Source: a bacterium (GTDB lineage Bacteria; Bacteroidota; Bacteroidia; NS11-12g; UBA9320). From it: a DNA stretch of 56,830 bases. Of the stretch, positions 44,423-53,274 are shown piece by piece. Every line of letters starts with the position of its first letter. Within the stretch, counting starts at the first letter, position 1. The notes beneath the pieces are model-generated. The model was given only the letters and a program-made list of their open reading frames with translations, did no database searches and had not been told where the DNA came from. A program made the position numbers and the translations under genes. The stretch is taken from NCBI GenBank assembly GCA_018223105.1, contig JAAEYY010000021.1, positions 1 through 56,830 on the forward strand. The letters are read 5' to 3'.

Positions 44423-45262
44423 TTAGCTTCCTACTTGTACTACTTTATTTTTAACTAGTATATCTACCAAAGTAATAGATGCATCTTCCATTTTGTTAAC
44501 AATGCTATCTACTTTGGATACAACATAATTGTAAAATATCTGAAGGATAATCGCAACGATCAAACCGGCAACTGTAGTTAAAAGTGCCACCTTAATACCT
44601 TTTGCAACAACCCCGGGAGAAATGTCACCGGCTTTCTCAATCGCATCAAATGCGTCGATCATACCAATTACTGTTCCAAGGAACCCAAGCATCGGTGCTA
44701 GTGCAATAAAAAGTGATAACCAAACTAGTCCCTTTTCTAGTTGTCCCATCTGAACAGAACCGTAGCTGATTACCGTTTTTTCTACCACATCAATGGAGCC
44801 GTGTTCTGCACGATCAAGTCCTTGATAGAAGATACTTGCTACAGGACCTCTTGTTCTTCTGCAAATTTCTTTCGCTTCAGAGATATTACCGCTTGATACG
44901 GCAGCATCGATCTGATTCACAAATTTGTCAGTGTTAATAGACATCCAGAATAAAGATATAATTCGCTCAATTGCAATGGCTAAACCTAAAATCAAACAGA
45001 TTAAAGGGAAGGACATGAATACAGGTCCACCTTCAATAAATTTAGATTTCAAAGCTTGGATACCCTCGGGATCTTCAGCTTCTTCTTCCGTTGCAGCTGC
45101 TTCTTCCTCAGCAGGAGCAGCAGGCTCTTCAGTTTCAGCGTTTGCAGATGAATCATCCACTACTTCTTCCGTTGCAGCTGCTGGTTCTTCTTGAGCAAAA
45201 ACAGGATTAATGTTTAGTGTTAAAACACTGAGTAACATTAATAGTGACAATAGTTTTTTCAT
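44423..45262 (-). CDS. MotA/TolQ/ExbB proton channel protein
   Basis: A 279-residue ExbB-type protein. It begins with a signal peptide (MKKLLSLLMLLSVLTLNINPVFAQ), followed by an acidic Ala/Glu/Pro-rich linker (about 25-65), then three membrane helices with GLVWLSLFIALAPMLGFLGTVIGM and GIKVALLTTVAGLIVAI. Cleaved signal peptides and periplasmic linkers are known for ExbB of some Gram-negatives. I chose the ATG at 45262; earlier in-frame starts lie beyond the promoter box. It is the first gene of the four-gene operon. Confidence 0.92.
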   Translation of the reverse strand: MKKLLSLLMLLSVLTLNINPVFAQEEPAAATEEVVDDSSANAETEEPAAPAEEEAAATEEEAEDPEGIQALKSKFIEGGPVFMSFPLICLILGLAIAIERIISLFWMSINTDKFVNQIDAAVSSGNISEAKEICRRTRGPVASIFYQGLDRAEHGSIDVVEKTVISYGSVQMGQLEKGLVWLSLFIALAPMLGFLGTVIGMIDAFDAIEKAGDISPGVVAKGIKVALLTTVAGLIVAIILQIFYNYVVSKVDSIVNKMEDASITLVDILVKNKVVQVGS

Positions 45263-45294
45263 GCTATGTTTTGTGGTTATTTGACGTTTGCGGA

Positions 45295-45302
45295 CAAAAA
45301 TA
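45295..45302 (-). promoter_or_regulatory. Promoter -7 box of the ExbB/ExbD operon
   Basis: Minus strand TATTTTTG, a full match to TAnnTTTG, 32 bases before the exbB ATG. No good -33 box is seen. It supports the start at 45262, since the longer frame would begin upstream of the promoter. Confidence 0.5.
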
Positions 45303-45443
45303 GAAAAATTTGTATAGTCAGAGCGTTTATTCATATTAAAATAAAGTGAATCCCTCATATTGATGTTCAAATAGAACTGTTTAAAAATGATTTTCGTTTA
45401 TTTCTTTCCTCAAAATATAAAAACAAGCATTTTCGCTTGACGA

Positions 45444-46796
45444 ATGGTGGCTAAAACAAAAATTCAATATGTCTGCACACAATGTGGTGCCGTTTATGCC
45501 AAACAGGTTGGAAAGTGTTTCTCATGTGGTTCCTTCAATACGGTAATTGAAGAGAAAGTAGTGAAAGGGGCAAAAGCACAGGTTAGTTTAAGAGATCAAC
45601 AAAGCACTGTTACCCCCATTCTAGAAGTCGACTCATTAAAAATTGCAAGGATTAAGGCCCCCGGTCAAGAATTGAATCGTATTCTGGGTGGCGGACTGGT
45701 TCCTGGATCTGTAATTCTCTTAGGTGGTGAGCCCGGCATTGGAAAGTCAACTCTCCTCTTGCAAACTGCATTGAGATCAAATAACACCATTTTATATGTT
45801 AGCGGTGAGGAAAGCTTAAATCAAATTAAGATTAGAGCCGACAGAATTGGGATTGACAATGAGAACTGTCTTTTACTCAACGAAACTTGCGTAGAAGAGG
45901 TAATCAAGCAATTTAAACAATACAAGCCTCAATGGGTCATCATAGATTCTATTCAGACGATGTACTCACAATACTTGGATGCCACCCCCGGGACTGTGGC
46001 TCAAATTAGAGAAAGTTCTTCTTTACTCATCCAATATGCGAAGCAAAATGATGTACCTATAATATTAGTAGGACATATTACTAAAGAGGGGCAGCTCGCC
46101 GGACCAAAAGTCTTGGAGCACATGGTAGATACGGTATTGCAATTTGAAGGCGAAACTCAAAATGCTTATAGAATATTAAGAAGCTTCAAAAATCGATTTG
46201 GCTCAGCGCAGGAACTTGGCATTTATGAAATGACGGCTTCGGGAATGCGTGAAGTTTCAAACCCATCTGAAATCCTGATTAGCCAGCGTTCCGAAAACCT
46301 TTCGGGTATCGCAGTAGTAGCAAGTCTCGAAGGAAATAGACCATTACTTATTGAGACACAAGCACTTGTAAGCAATGCTGTTTACGGTAATCCTCAAAGA
46401 AACACCAATGGTTATGAGCTGAAGCGCTTAAATATGCTCCTGGCAGTGTTGGAGAAGCGGGGATCTTACCAATTGGGTATGATGGATGTTTTTGTGAACA
46501 TCGCCGGAGGCCTAAAAACAGCAGACACCGCAGCAGACTTGGGAATTGCAGCATCAATAATATCATCCCTCCTCAATAAACCATTACCTTCTAAAATGGC
46601 CTTTGCAGGTGAAATTGGTCTAAGTGGTGAAGTTAGACCGGTGCCCAGAATAGAATTGAGAATTAAAGAAGCTCAGAAACTCGGCTTTAAGCATTTCATG
46701 CTTTCTGATCAAAATGATATTCAGATCGAAACAAAAAAAATAGAGATCATTAGAATAGAGAATATCACAGAAGCCTTCTCCAAGTTATTCTCTTAA
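45444..46796 (+). CDS. radA: DNA repair protein RadA (Sms)
   Basis: A 450-residue recombination helicase that helps branch migration. A zinc finger with Cys11, Cys14, Cys25 and Cys28 comes first, then a RecA-like ATPase (Walker A GGEPGIGKST at about 92) with the RadA signature KNRFG around 250. A Lon-like C-terminal domain follows (about 280-450). The length is standard. A small dyad, CAAGC-N6-GCTTG, lies at 45424-45439 just before the start. The sigma gene follows after a 146-base gap and has its own promoter. Confidence 0.96.
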   Translation: MVAKTKIQYVCTQCGAVYAKQVGKCFSCGSFNTVIEEKVVKGAKAQVSLRDQQSTVTPILEVDSLKIARIKAPGQELNRILGGGLVPGSVILLGGEPGIGKSTLLLQTALRSNNTILYVSGEESLNQIKIRADRIGIDNENCLLLNETCVEEVIKQFKQYKPQWVIIDSIQTMYSQYLDATPGTVAQIRESSSLLIQYAKQNDVPIILVGHITKEGQLAGPKVLEHMVDTVLQFEGETQNAYRILRSFKNRFGSAQELGIYEMTASGMREVSNPSEILISQRSENLSGIAVVASLEGNRPLLIETQALVSNAVYGNPQRNTNGYELKRLNMLLAVLEKRGSYQLGMMDVFVNIAGGLKTADTAADLGIAASIISSLLNKPLPSKMAFAGEIGLSGEVRPVPRIELRIKEAQKLGFKHFMLSDQNDIQIETKKIEIIRIENITEAFSKLFS

Positions 46797-46914
46797 ACGC
46801 CCAAATCAGTATACAAACAGAGCCAATCACAAGGTAATTAATGCCGCTGTGTGGGTAAGAATGCGGCCTGCAGCAGTTTTCAAGCATTATTTTTATTTTT
46901 TTATCAAAATAGCA
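46797..46914. other. Intergenic region after radA with GC-rich patch
   Basis: A gap of 118 bases up to the sigma promoter. It holds a GC-rich patch with GCCGC (46843-46847) and GCGGC (46863-46867) as a 5-bp stem with a 15-base loop, and a T-rich stretch some 20 bases later. It might be a weak radA terminator or a small RNA, but neither is supported well. Confidence 0.25.
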
Positions 46915-46940
46915 TGCAACCCTTTTGCAAGTGCGCCGAC
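46915..46940 (+). promoter_or_regulatory. Predicted autoregulated ECF promoter of the sigma gene
   Basis: TGCAAC (46915-46920), 16 bases, CGAC (46937-46940), two bases before the ATG at 46943. Spacing and boxes match those before the two PKD genes. If used, transcription would start near 46947, after that ATG, so translation would begin at a TTG at 46961. Confidence 0.5.
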
Positions 46941-46942
46941 TA

Positions 46943-47512
46943 ATGGGTAAACAGGACAATTTGAAGAATGAACAGGAAATCATTTCTGCCTGTATTAAAA
47001 GAGACCCAAATGCACAGCAACTTTTATTTAATCAATACGCAGGGAAGTTGTTGGGTGTCTGTGCCCGGTATTGCACCAATCTCGATGATGCAAAAGATGC
47101 CTTACACGAGGGTTTCCTTAAAATATTCAATCAAATTGACCGATTTAAAGGGGGAAGTAAATTAGAGACCTGGATGACTCGCATCATGATATACACGGCC
47201 ATCGACCATTTTAAGAAAAGCATTAAATGGAAACCTATGGACGCTGAGCAAATGAGCAGTATTCAAGAAGATGAGGCTGTTGAAATAGAGATTGAAGAAA
47301 AAGAAGAAATCAGCCTAAACCAAATCTACCAAATTATATCAAAACTACCTGATGGTTACCGCATCATATTTAACCTTTATGCTATTGAAGGTTATACCCA
47401 TAGTGAAATAGCAAAGGAGCTCGAGATTAGTGAAGGCACTTCAAAATCTCAGCTCGCAAGAGCTAGAAAACTAATAAAGAAAATGTTAAAGGAAGAACAC
47501 AACATTGGCTAA
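46943..47512 (+). CDS. ECF-family RNA polymerase sigma factor
   Basis: A 189-residue sigma-70 family protein of ECF type. Region 2 (about 20-90: AKDALHEGFLKIFNQIDRF, WMTRIMIYTAIDHF) recognises the -10 box. Region 4 (about 120-180: LPDGYRIIFNLYAIEGYTHSEIAKEL) recognises the -35. Region 3 is absent. The start may be the TTG at 46961 (MKNEQEIISA). Two genes follow in tight succession: a membrane-anchored barrel protein overlapping its stop by eight bases, and a T9SS cargo. No classical anti-sigma factor is present; the first of these two may fill that role. Confidence 0.93.
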   Translation: MGKQDNLKNEQEIISACIKRDPNAQQLLFNQYAGKLLGVCARYCTNLDDAKDALHEGFLKIFNQIDRFKGGSKLETWMTRIMIYTAIDHFKKSIKWKPMDAEQMSSIQEDEAVEIEIEEKEEISLNQIYQIISKLPDGYRIIFNLYAIEGYTHSEIAKELEISEGTSKSQLARARKLIKKMLKEEHNIG

Positions 47513-48842
47513 AAAGAAACAACATATCGATGATTTCTTTAAATCCCAATTGCAGGGATCGGAGCTGCCTTTAGACGGTTCGGAATGGGCCAGAATGAGC
47601 AAAGCATTGGGTCATGAGAAGAAAAAACGACGTTTCTTCTGGTGGTGGTTCTTTGGTGCCTTCGTGCTACTGGTAGGAATTGCCGGACTTGGATCTCTCT
47701 GGATAAATAATGGCGATCAGGCTAATGTAGAAACGACCTCCAAAACGGAAAAATCACAAGCCGGGTTAAAGCATTCTTCCGCAACTGAAGCAGAAATTGA
47801 AGCAAGGCTTACCGACGCTACTCCTTCCAAGGAAGGCGATATCGCTTTAGTTGAGGCTAAAGCTTCACCAAATACTGCAAAAACTAGTACTCCAATATCC
47901 AATACCGACGGAAATAGAGTGTATAAGAACCTTGATTTGACAACTCGGCCTAACAATGCTATAGTTTCAGGAAATTCAGATCCGATCGATGATATTGTGG
48001 ATGATAATTCTGATGTAAACTCTGATCTGGATGTATTTAATGAATTGCCCGGCTTGCTCGACTACAAACTGGTTGATATTGAGACTGAGATTGCTAATCC
48101 ATGGACTTTGAGATCGAAAATCAAGAGAAAAGACGCACCTCAAATTCTTCCGGTGTATCTAGGATTTACCGGCGCTTTACAAGTTAATCAGCAGACCACA
48201 GGCGGAAATAACAGCAATGAGGTAAACAGCATTAATGCGAATGAATTTTCGCGCTTAACTCCTAGTTTCGGCCTTGAACTCAAGTTTCTAACGAATAATA
48301 ACTGGAGCATCAATAGCGGCCTTCGCTATCAAGTACAAGGGCAATCGCTGGGATCAGCGTTTAGCAGAAATCCTGCAATCACTATTGAAATTTACGATAG
48401 CATACCGGTGTTAAATCCTCAAGGAGATACTACAGATTGGCTTCCTTATAATTACAGAGACACTACTTTGAATTCAAACCTGAGTAATCCGAGCTTAAAT
48501 TATTTGAGTTTTTCATTGGGCATTAGTAAGTCTATTCCTTTTGGACATCGATGGGGCTTAAATGTAGGTTTAGAAATTAGACCTAAGATATTACTGAATG
48601 CAGGTGGAACTTCAGTAGCGTACAATAGCATTGGTACCAATCAAGATATAAATCAGTTCAATCGATTCGGCTTATCCGGCGGTTTGAACTTGGGTGTTCA
48701 TTATCAACTGAGTCCGAACTACATGGTTCAATGGGATGTATTTAGCCAGTTTGATTTTAACGATATAAGAGCGAGAAGTGATATCCATCAACGATACAGA
48801 TTGTATGGCAGCAGAGTAGGAATTTATTACAGATTAAGATAG
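47505..48842 (+). CDS. Inner-membrane-anchored protein with C-terminal outer-membrane barrel
   Basis: A 445-residue protein of mixed topology. The N-terminus (about 1-44) is basic and cytoplasmic, with a GSEWARMSKAL motif resembling the short anti-sigma-like heads seen next to Bacteroidota ECF sigmas. A single membrane helix (about 45-67) has no signal cleavage site. A Ser/Thr/Glu/Asp-rich linker (about 70-200) is followed by a beta-barrel-like domain (about 210-445, ending GIYYRLR). The TTG start overlaps the sigma stop. It could span the periplasm and regulate the sigma factor. This is inference; no domain hit is certain. Confidence 0.75.
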   Translation: MAKKKQHIDDFFKSQLQGSELPLDGSEWARMSKALGHEKKKRRFFWWWFFGAFVLLVGIAGLGSLWINNGDQANVETTSKTEKSQAGLKHSSATEAEIEARLTDATPSKEGDIALVEAKASPNTAKTSTPISNTDGNRVYKNLDLTTRPNNAIVSGNSDPIDDIVDDNSDVNSDLDVFNELPGLLDYKLVDIETEIANPWTLRSKIKRKDAPQILPVYLGFTGALQVNQQTTGGNNSNEVNSINANEFSRLTPSFGLELKFLTNNNWSINSGLRYQVQGQSLGSAFSRNPAITIEIYDSIPVLNPQGDTTDWLPYNYRDTTLNSNLSNPSLNYLSFSLGISKSIPFGHRWGLNVGLEIRPKILLNAGGTSVAYNSIGTNQDINQFNRFGLSGGLNLGVHYQLSPNYMVQWDVFSQFDFNDIRARSDIHQRYRLYGSRVGIYYRLR

Positions 48843-48846
48843 TGCT

Positions 48847-51297
48847 ATGAGAAGAATTGCGATAATACTATGGGTGCTATTCAGTTTTGCTGAGTTAAAA
48901 GCACAAGTTTGGACACCACTAAACGGAGGTGTTTCCGGGGTGCCAACTGCTACAACGCAAGAAGGTCAACTCCTAGCAGTGGCCTCTATTGTAGAGAATG
49001 GCAATGGATATAGAAGCCATAGAATACAAATTTGGAATGGGTATTACTGGCAGAAATTACCCCTTCTTGTTGCTGATAGTAGCTCCTTTATAAGCAGTCT
49101 TCAATTTTACAAAAAGAGCCTCTACATTGCAGGAAGGTTCGATAGTATCAAAGGAATTTCTTCGGCACAAAACATCATTCGATGGAAAGATAGAGCCTAT
49201 GAGGCTGTTACAGCATTCAATAATAACATCGACAATTTTGCTGCAATCAATCAACTTAGCACCTACAAAGGATTGCTGGTTGCTGCAGGACCATTCAAGG
49301 TGAAAAGCAGTTTAGACGGAGATAATTTAGCCTTCTTTAATGGAATTTCTATTGTGAGTCCTAGCACAATATTAAGTTTTGGCTCCGGAGTAAATGGAAG
49401 TATTAGTGCTATTTATTCTGATGATACCGCTACACTGATTGTAGGAGGAAGGTTCACTCTTGTAAATGATACATCCACTGCACAATTAGCATATTACAGA
49501 AATGGCAAATGGAATAGAATTACGAACAACGATAAAGTCGCAAGTAAAATCACGCTGAAGGATAGTACCATCTATTTCATGGGCAGAAGTTTAGCTAGCA
49601 AAGAGCTCGGGATTTACAAGAGCACTGGCAATAGCACAGACACTGCCGAAAATGGCATTGAGAATATTTTAGCGCTATTCGACCTTATTAATATCAATGG
49701 AAATATCTATGCCAGCGGAATCTTTGAAATGGACGGAATAAACAGCAATGTAAACCTCATTCATTTAGATGGAGATACCTGGAAAGCAGTAAAAAATGGA
49801 AGCATCACCGGTTTGCGAAATCTCGAAGAATACAATGGCGCACTGATTGGAAGCGGGCCTTTTGTTTATCACAACCTACAGAAATTCAACTACATAGCCG
49901 AATATACCGAAAATGTAGGATTAGTGTCGGGTAAGGTCTATTTCGACAAAGACAAGAATTGTAAGTTTAGCGATAGAGACGAGGCGCTTCAAGACTTTGT
50001 GATTCAGATACAGCCCGGAAATCATATTATTAAACCGGGAGTCGAAGGCAATTTCTTTGCATTCTTAGAAGAAGGGAAATACACCCTTATCATACATCCC
50101 GGGAAATACTGGTTCCCTTCCGATTGCAGCAATGACTCAATTGAAATCGAACTAAAAAAAGGGGAATTGTTAGCGAATCGTGATTTTGCTTTGATTCAGA
50201 AAACCGGAATCCGCGATTTGTCGGTCCGACTCACTTCTTCCTCCGGTTTGCGAGTAAATAAAGATCGGAACATAGCCTACACCCTCACTTTCGAGAATAG
50301 AGGTTCTGAAGATGTTGCATCTACCAGTGTCAGTTTAACCAGTGATTCTCGACTCAACAATGTAAAATTTGATCCGAGTCCAAGTAGTGTGAATGGCAAT
50401 AATGCGACATGGGAAATCAATGATTTTTATGCCGGAGAAAGACGAAATATACATTGTGTTTTCGCTTACGCTGATAATAGCACGGATGATATTGAACTAA
50501 GCGCATCAATCCCTATTGAAGGGAATGACGTAAATCCCGAAGATAATCAATCCGAATTGAGTCAGGAGCTCTCTGAATTTGAATATGAATTCCATAAATC
50601 CATTCTCGGAGATCAATTGGGGGACAGCATTGAGTTGATTGATAGCGCCACTGAGATAGAGTATATCATCAATTTTGCGAACTATACCAGCGACACAATT
50701 TACACTGTATATGTGGTTGACACGATTAAACTGAATCATAGTTTATCCTATATTCAGACCACTGCTGCAAGTCATGATTTCCAAACCGAAGCCTTTCCCG
50801 GAAAAAAGGGGGAAGACATTGGAATTATCATTTGGACTTTTGAAGATATAAAACTGGCCCCTAATCCAAATCAAAACCCCGAAATTGTGAGTCACCAAGG
50901 TTTTGTACGCTTTAAACTGGGGCTAAACCCTAATCTGGCTCAGGGAATGACATTAACAAATCGGGCAAGTGTTGTCTTTGATTACTATGATGCTCAAAGC
51001 ACGAATACCACGCAGGCAGTAGTTGTAAATCAAATTGCGGGTATTGAAGAATTTGATGTAGAGAATGCGCTGTTTAAAGTCTATCCTAATCCCGCAGGAA
51101 ATACAATTCATTTAGATATAGAGCTTAATGGATTTCAGAATTATTCCTATTCAATTTACGGAATGGATGGGCAAATCTGCCTCTCCGGAGAACAAAGTTC
51201 AGATGCCCTTGATATTGAGAACTTGAGTGCCGGTGTATATTTCATCAAGGTGTACTCTCAAGGTGAAATCTACACTTGTAAGTTTGTTAAGCTCTAA
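48847..51297 (+). CDS. T9SS-sorted propeller and CARDB-like secreted protein
   Basis: An 816-residue exported protein: signal peptide (ending ELKA), an N-terminal region of about 330 residues with repeated short blades (IAGRFDSIKG, VGGRFTLVND), then a Cna-B-like domain (GKVYFDKDKNCKFSD). Two CARDB/DUF11-like beta domains follow (about 450-690), then a T9SS sorting domain (VYPNPAGNTIHLDI, GVYFIKVYS). It is the third gene of the ECF operon, four bases after the barrel protein, and may be its surface partner. Its 3' end overlaps the convergent ExbD gene by four bases. Confidence 0.85.
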   Translation: MRRIAIILWVLFSFAELKAQVWTPLNGGVSGVPTATTQEGQLLAVASIVENGNGYRSHRIQIWNGYYWQKLPLLVADSSSFISSLQFYKKSLYIAGRFDSIKGISSAQNIIRWKDRAYEAVTAFNNNIDNFAAINQLSTYKGLLVAAGPFKVKSSLDGDNLAFFNGISIVSPSTILSFGSGVNGSISAIYSDDTATLIVGGRFTLVNDTSTAQLAYYRNGKWNRITNNDKVASKITLKDSTIYFMGRSLASKELGIYKSTGNSTDTAENGIENILALFDLININGNIYASGIFEMDGINSNVNLIHLDGDTWKAVKNGSITGLRNLEEYNGALIGSGPFVYHNLQKFNYIAEYTENVGLVSGKVYFDKDKNCKFSDRDEALQDFVIQIQPGNHIIKPGVEGNFFAFLEEGKYTLIIHPGKYWFPSDCSNDSIEIELKKGELLANRDFALIQKTGIRDLSVRLTSSSGLRVNKDRNIAYTLTFENRGSEDVASTSVSLTSDSRLNNVKFDPSPSSVNGNNATWEINDFYAGERRNIHCVFAYADNSTDDIELSASIPIEGNDVNPEDNQSELSQELSEFEYEFHKSILGDQLGDSIELIDSATEIEYIINFANYTSDTIYTVYVVDTIKLNHSLSYIQTTAASHDFQTEAFPGKKGEDIGIIIWTFEDIKLAPNPNQNPEIVSHQGFVRFKLGLNPNLAQGMTLTNRASVVFDYYDAQSTNTTQAVVVNQIAGIEEFDVENALFKVYPNPAGNTIHLDIELNGFQNYSYSIYGMDGQICLSGEQSSDALDIENLSAGVYFIKVYSQGEIYTCKFVKL

Positions 51298-51794
51298 TCA
51301 AGCACATCCTCCATTAAGGCAACAGGGTGACGTGAAACTATTTCATTTCGTTCAATGTTCTGAAGGTCTTCATAGGCCATACTGTAGCTCTTTTTTGCAA
51401 TTTCTGAATGAAACGTCTTGAAGCTTTGCTTAGTGAGGTCTAAAACAGATAAGAAATCCGGATAGCTCACATCATTTTTCGATTTCAACATGATTACGTT
51501 TCTCACATCCTCACTTGGATCCATGTTTTTCAAAATCTGAGTTTTGAAGCCGGATTTGCTCACTTCCTCACCAGCTACCACTATTTGTCCTGCCGAGTTT
51601 AGCCATACTTCTGTAACCTTATCGTTATACTCTTGGGTCTTCCCTCCTTCTTTATCAATAGAAGTTGATATGCCATAATCATTGGTTTTCACATTGCTGA
51701 TAATCATAAAAAATACCAGTAGTAAGAAGGCCACATCCGCTACAGAGCTTTGAGCAGAGGCCAGCATGGGTCTTTTAATCTTTCCTTGGAACAT
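51294..51794 (-). CDS. Lone ExbD/TolR-family protein
   Basis: A 166-residue ExbD/TolR protein: membrane helix VADVAFLLLVFFMIISNV with the conserved Asp, then a periplasmic domain. No ExbB is adjacent, so it may use the ExbB of the 43-45 kb operon or another copy. It converges on the sigma operon with a four-base 3' overlap. The C-terminal extension SRHPVALMEDVLD is not found in the other two copies here. Confidence 0.88.
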   Translation of the reverse strand: MFQGKIKRPMLASAQSSVADVAFLLLVFFMIISNVKTNDYGISTSIDKEGGKTQEYNDKVTEVWLNSAGQIVVAGEEVSKSGFKTQILKNMDPSEDVRNVIMLKSKNDVSYPDFLSVLDLTKQSFKTFHSEIAKKSYSMAYEDLQNIERNEIVSRHPVALMEDVLD

Positions 51795-51894
51795 ATCTGG
51801 AAAACGTTGATTTGGGTGAGATTATGGTATTGATTTGAGTACTGAATGGTTCTAATTCACGACGAGCTGAACTGTACTATATTCGAATAAGAAC

Positions 51895-51902
51895 TACTTT
51901 TG
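51895..51902 (+). promoter_or_regulatory. Promoter -7 box of panD
   Basis: TACTTTTG, a full match to TAnnTTTG, 15 bases before the panD ATG at 51918. It excludes the upstream in-frame TTG at 51900, which lies inside the box. Confidence 0.55.
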
Positions 51903-51917
51903 CGGCGACTCAGAAGC

Positions 51918-52271
51918 ATGCAGATTCAAGTTTTAAAATCTAAAATACACCGAGCAAAGGTGACCCAAACCGAGTTAGACTATGTAGGCAGCATTACCAT
52001 TGACGAAAATTTGATGGATGCAGCCAACTTAATTGAGGGGGAGAAAGTCTTAATTGTAAACAACAATAATGGTGAACGATTGGAGACTTATGTGATTGCC
52101 GGAGAGCGTGACTCAGGAATGATCTGTCTCAATGGTGCTGCGGCCAGAAAAGCAGCAAAGGGGGATGTGATCATTGTGATTTCATTTGCGCTCATGGACT
52201 TTGAAGAAGCTAAGAAATTCACCCCGTATCTGGTGTTCCCGGATGCTCAGAACAAGCCTATCATTGAATAA
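51918..52271 (+). CDS. panD: Aspartate 1-decarboxylase
   Basis: Makes beta-alanine from aspartate for pantothenate and CoA. The 117-residue proenzyme has the self-cleavage site between Gly24 and Ser25 (YVGSITID); Ser25 becomes the pyruvoyl group, at the same position as in E. coli. The second half has [19 protein letters not shown], as expected. The next gene starts on a TTG overlapping its stop codon. Confidence 0.96.
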   Translation: MQIQVLKSKIHRAKVTQTELDYVGSITIDENLMDAANLIEGEKVLIVNNNNGERLETYVIAGERDSGMICLNGAAARKAAKGDVIIVISFALMDFEEAKKFTPYLVFPDAQNKPIIE

Positions 52272-53274
52272 AAAGACTAAAAACACCATCAATACGATCT
52301 TTTTCTTAGGTCTGGGGATTGCCCTATTTGTCTGGACCATGGAAAAAGTAGGATTTTCTAAAATCCTCAGCGATATAAAAGAAGCCAAGATTGAATACAT
52401 CCTTATTGCCATGGCATGTGGAGTAATAAGTCACTTGGCAAGAGCATTGCGCTGGAACTTGTTGCTAGAACCTATGGGCTATAAAGCTCGTTTGGGCGGC
52501 ACATTTCACGCTGTAATTTTAGGATATCTTGTAAATATGGTGCTTCCACGTGTTGGTGAAGTAACTCGTCCTGCGGCATTGTCTAAACTTGAGGGTATCC
52601 CGTTTAATAAGCTCGTTGGAACTGTTGTTGTTGAGCGGGTTGTAGATATGATCATTACTCTAGCACTTGGTTTGGCTATAGTTCTTATTCAATTTCAGCT
52701 CATTTCAGAGGTTATTGATGATCTTTTTGCGGGTCAGTCTATGAATAAATTATGGCTTTACGGAGGGATAGCTATTGCTGGAATTGCAATGTTTATACTG
52801 TTTTACATATTCCGTTTCAAGATATACGAACTCCCTGTATTTCAGAAGTTAAAAGGATTTATTGAAGGGATGCTTGAAGGCTTGAGGTCGATTTTTCAAC
52901 TCAAGAGAAAATTCCTTTTCATCTTTTATTCCCTGTTGATTTGGTTCATGTACTTCTGCATGCCTTATTTTGTTCTTTTTGCCCTACCGGGGACAGAACA
53001 TTTAGGAGTTGGTGCTGGTTTAACAGTGTTACTGTTCGGCACCTTTGCGATGATTATTCCGGTACCGGGTGGCGTAGGAACATTTGAAGTACTGGTTCCG
53101 ATAGCACTTGCGCTTTATGGTGTGGGTGAACTTGTTGGAAACACCTATGCATTCTTAACACATGCCATTCAGATATTGGTGGTACTATCCGTAGGGCTAT
53201 ACTCTATTGCATACTTTGCTTATCACGCTCAAAAACGAAAGAAAAATGAACTGGCAAGAGATACTGAAGGATAA
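52264..53274 (+). CDS. Flippase-like membrane protein (YbhN/UPF0104 family)
   Basis: A 336-residue integral membrane protein with about eight helices, of the lysylphosphatidylglycerol synthase transmembrane (AglD/YbhN) family. Family residues appear in [20 protein letters not shown] and in the C-terminal [17 protein letters not shown]. Members may move or modify lipids; the substrate is unknown. The start is the TTG at 52264, overlapping the panD stop. An upstream ATG at 52186 would only translate panD out of frame. rfaE2 starts 29 bases before its stop. Confidence 0.88.
   Translation: MNKKTKNTINTIFFLGLGIALFVWTMEKVGFSKILSDIKEAKIEYILIAMACGVISHLARALRWNLLLEPMGYKARLGGTFHAVILGYLVNMVLPRVGEVTRPAALSKLEGIPFNKLVGTVVVERVVDMIITLALGLAIVLIQFQLISEVIDDLFAGQSMNKLWLYGGIAIAGIAMFILFYIFRFKIYELPVFQKLKGFIEGMLEGLRSIFQLKRKFLFIFYSLLIWFMYFCMPYFVLFALPGTEHLGVGAGLTVLLFGTFAMIIPVPGGVGTFEVLVPIALALYGVGELVGNTYAFLTHAIQILVVLSVGLYSIAYFAYHAQKRKKNELARDTEG

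Noticed and set aside
46843..46867. Rho-independent terminator or structured RNA after radA
   Set aside because: The stem is only 5 bp with a 15-base loop, and the T-rich run is not adjacent; kept as a low-confidence note only.
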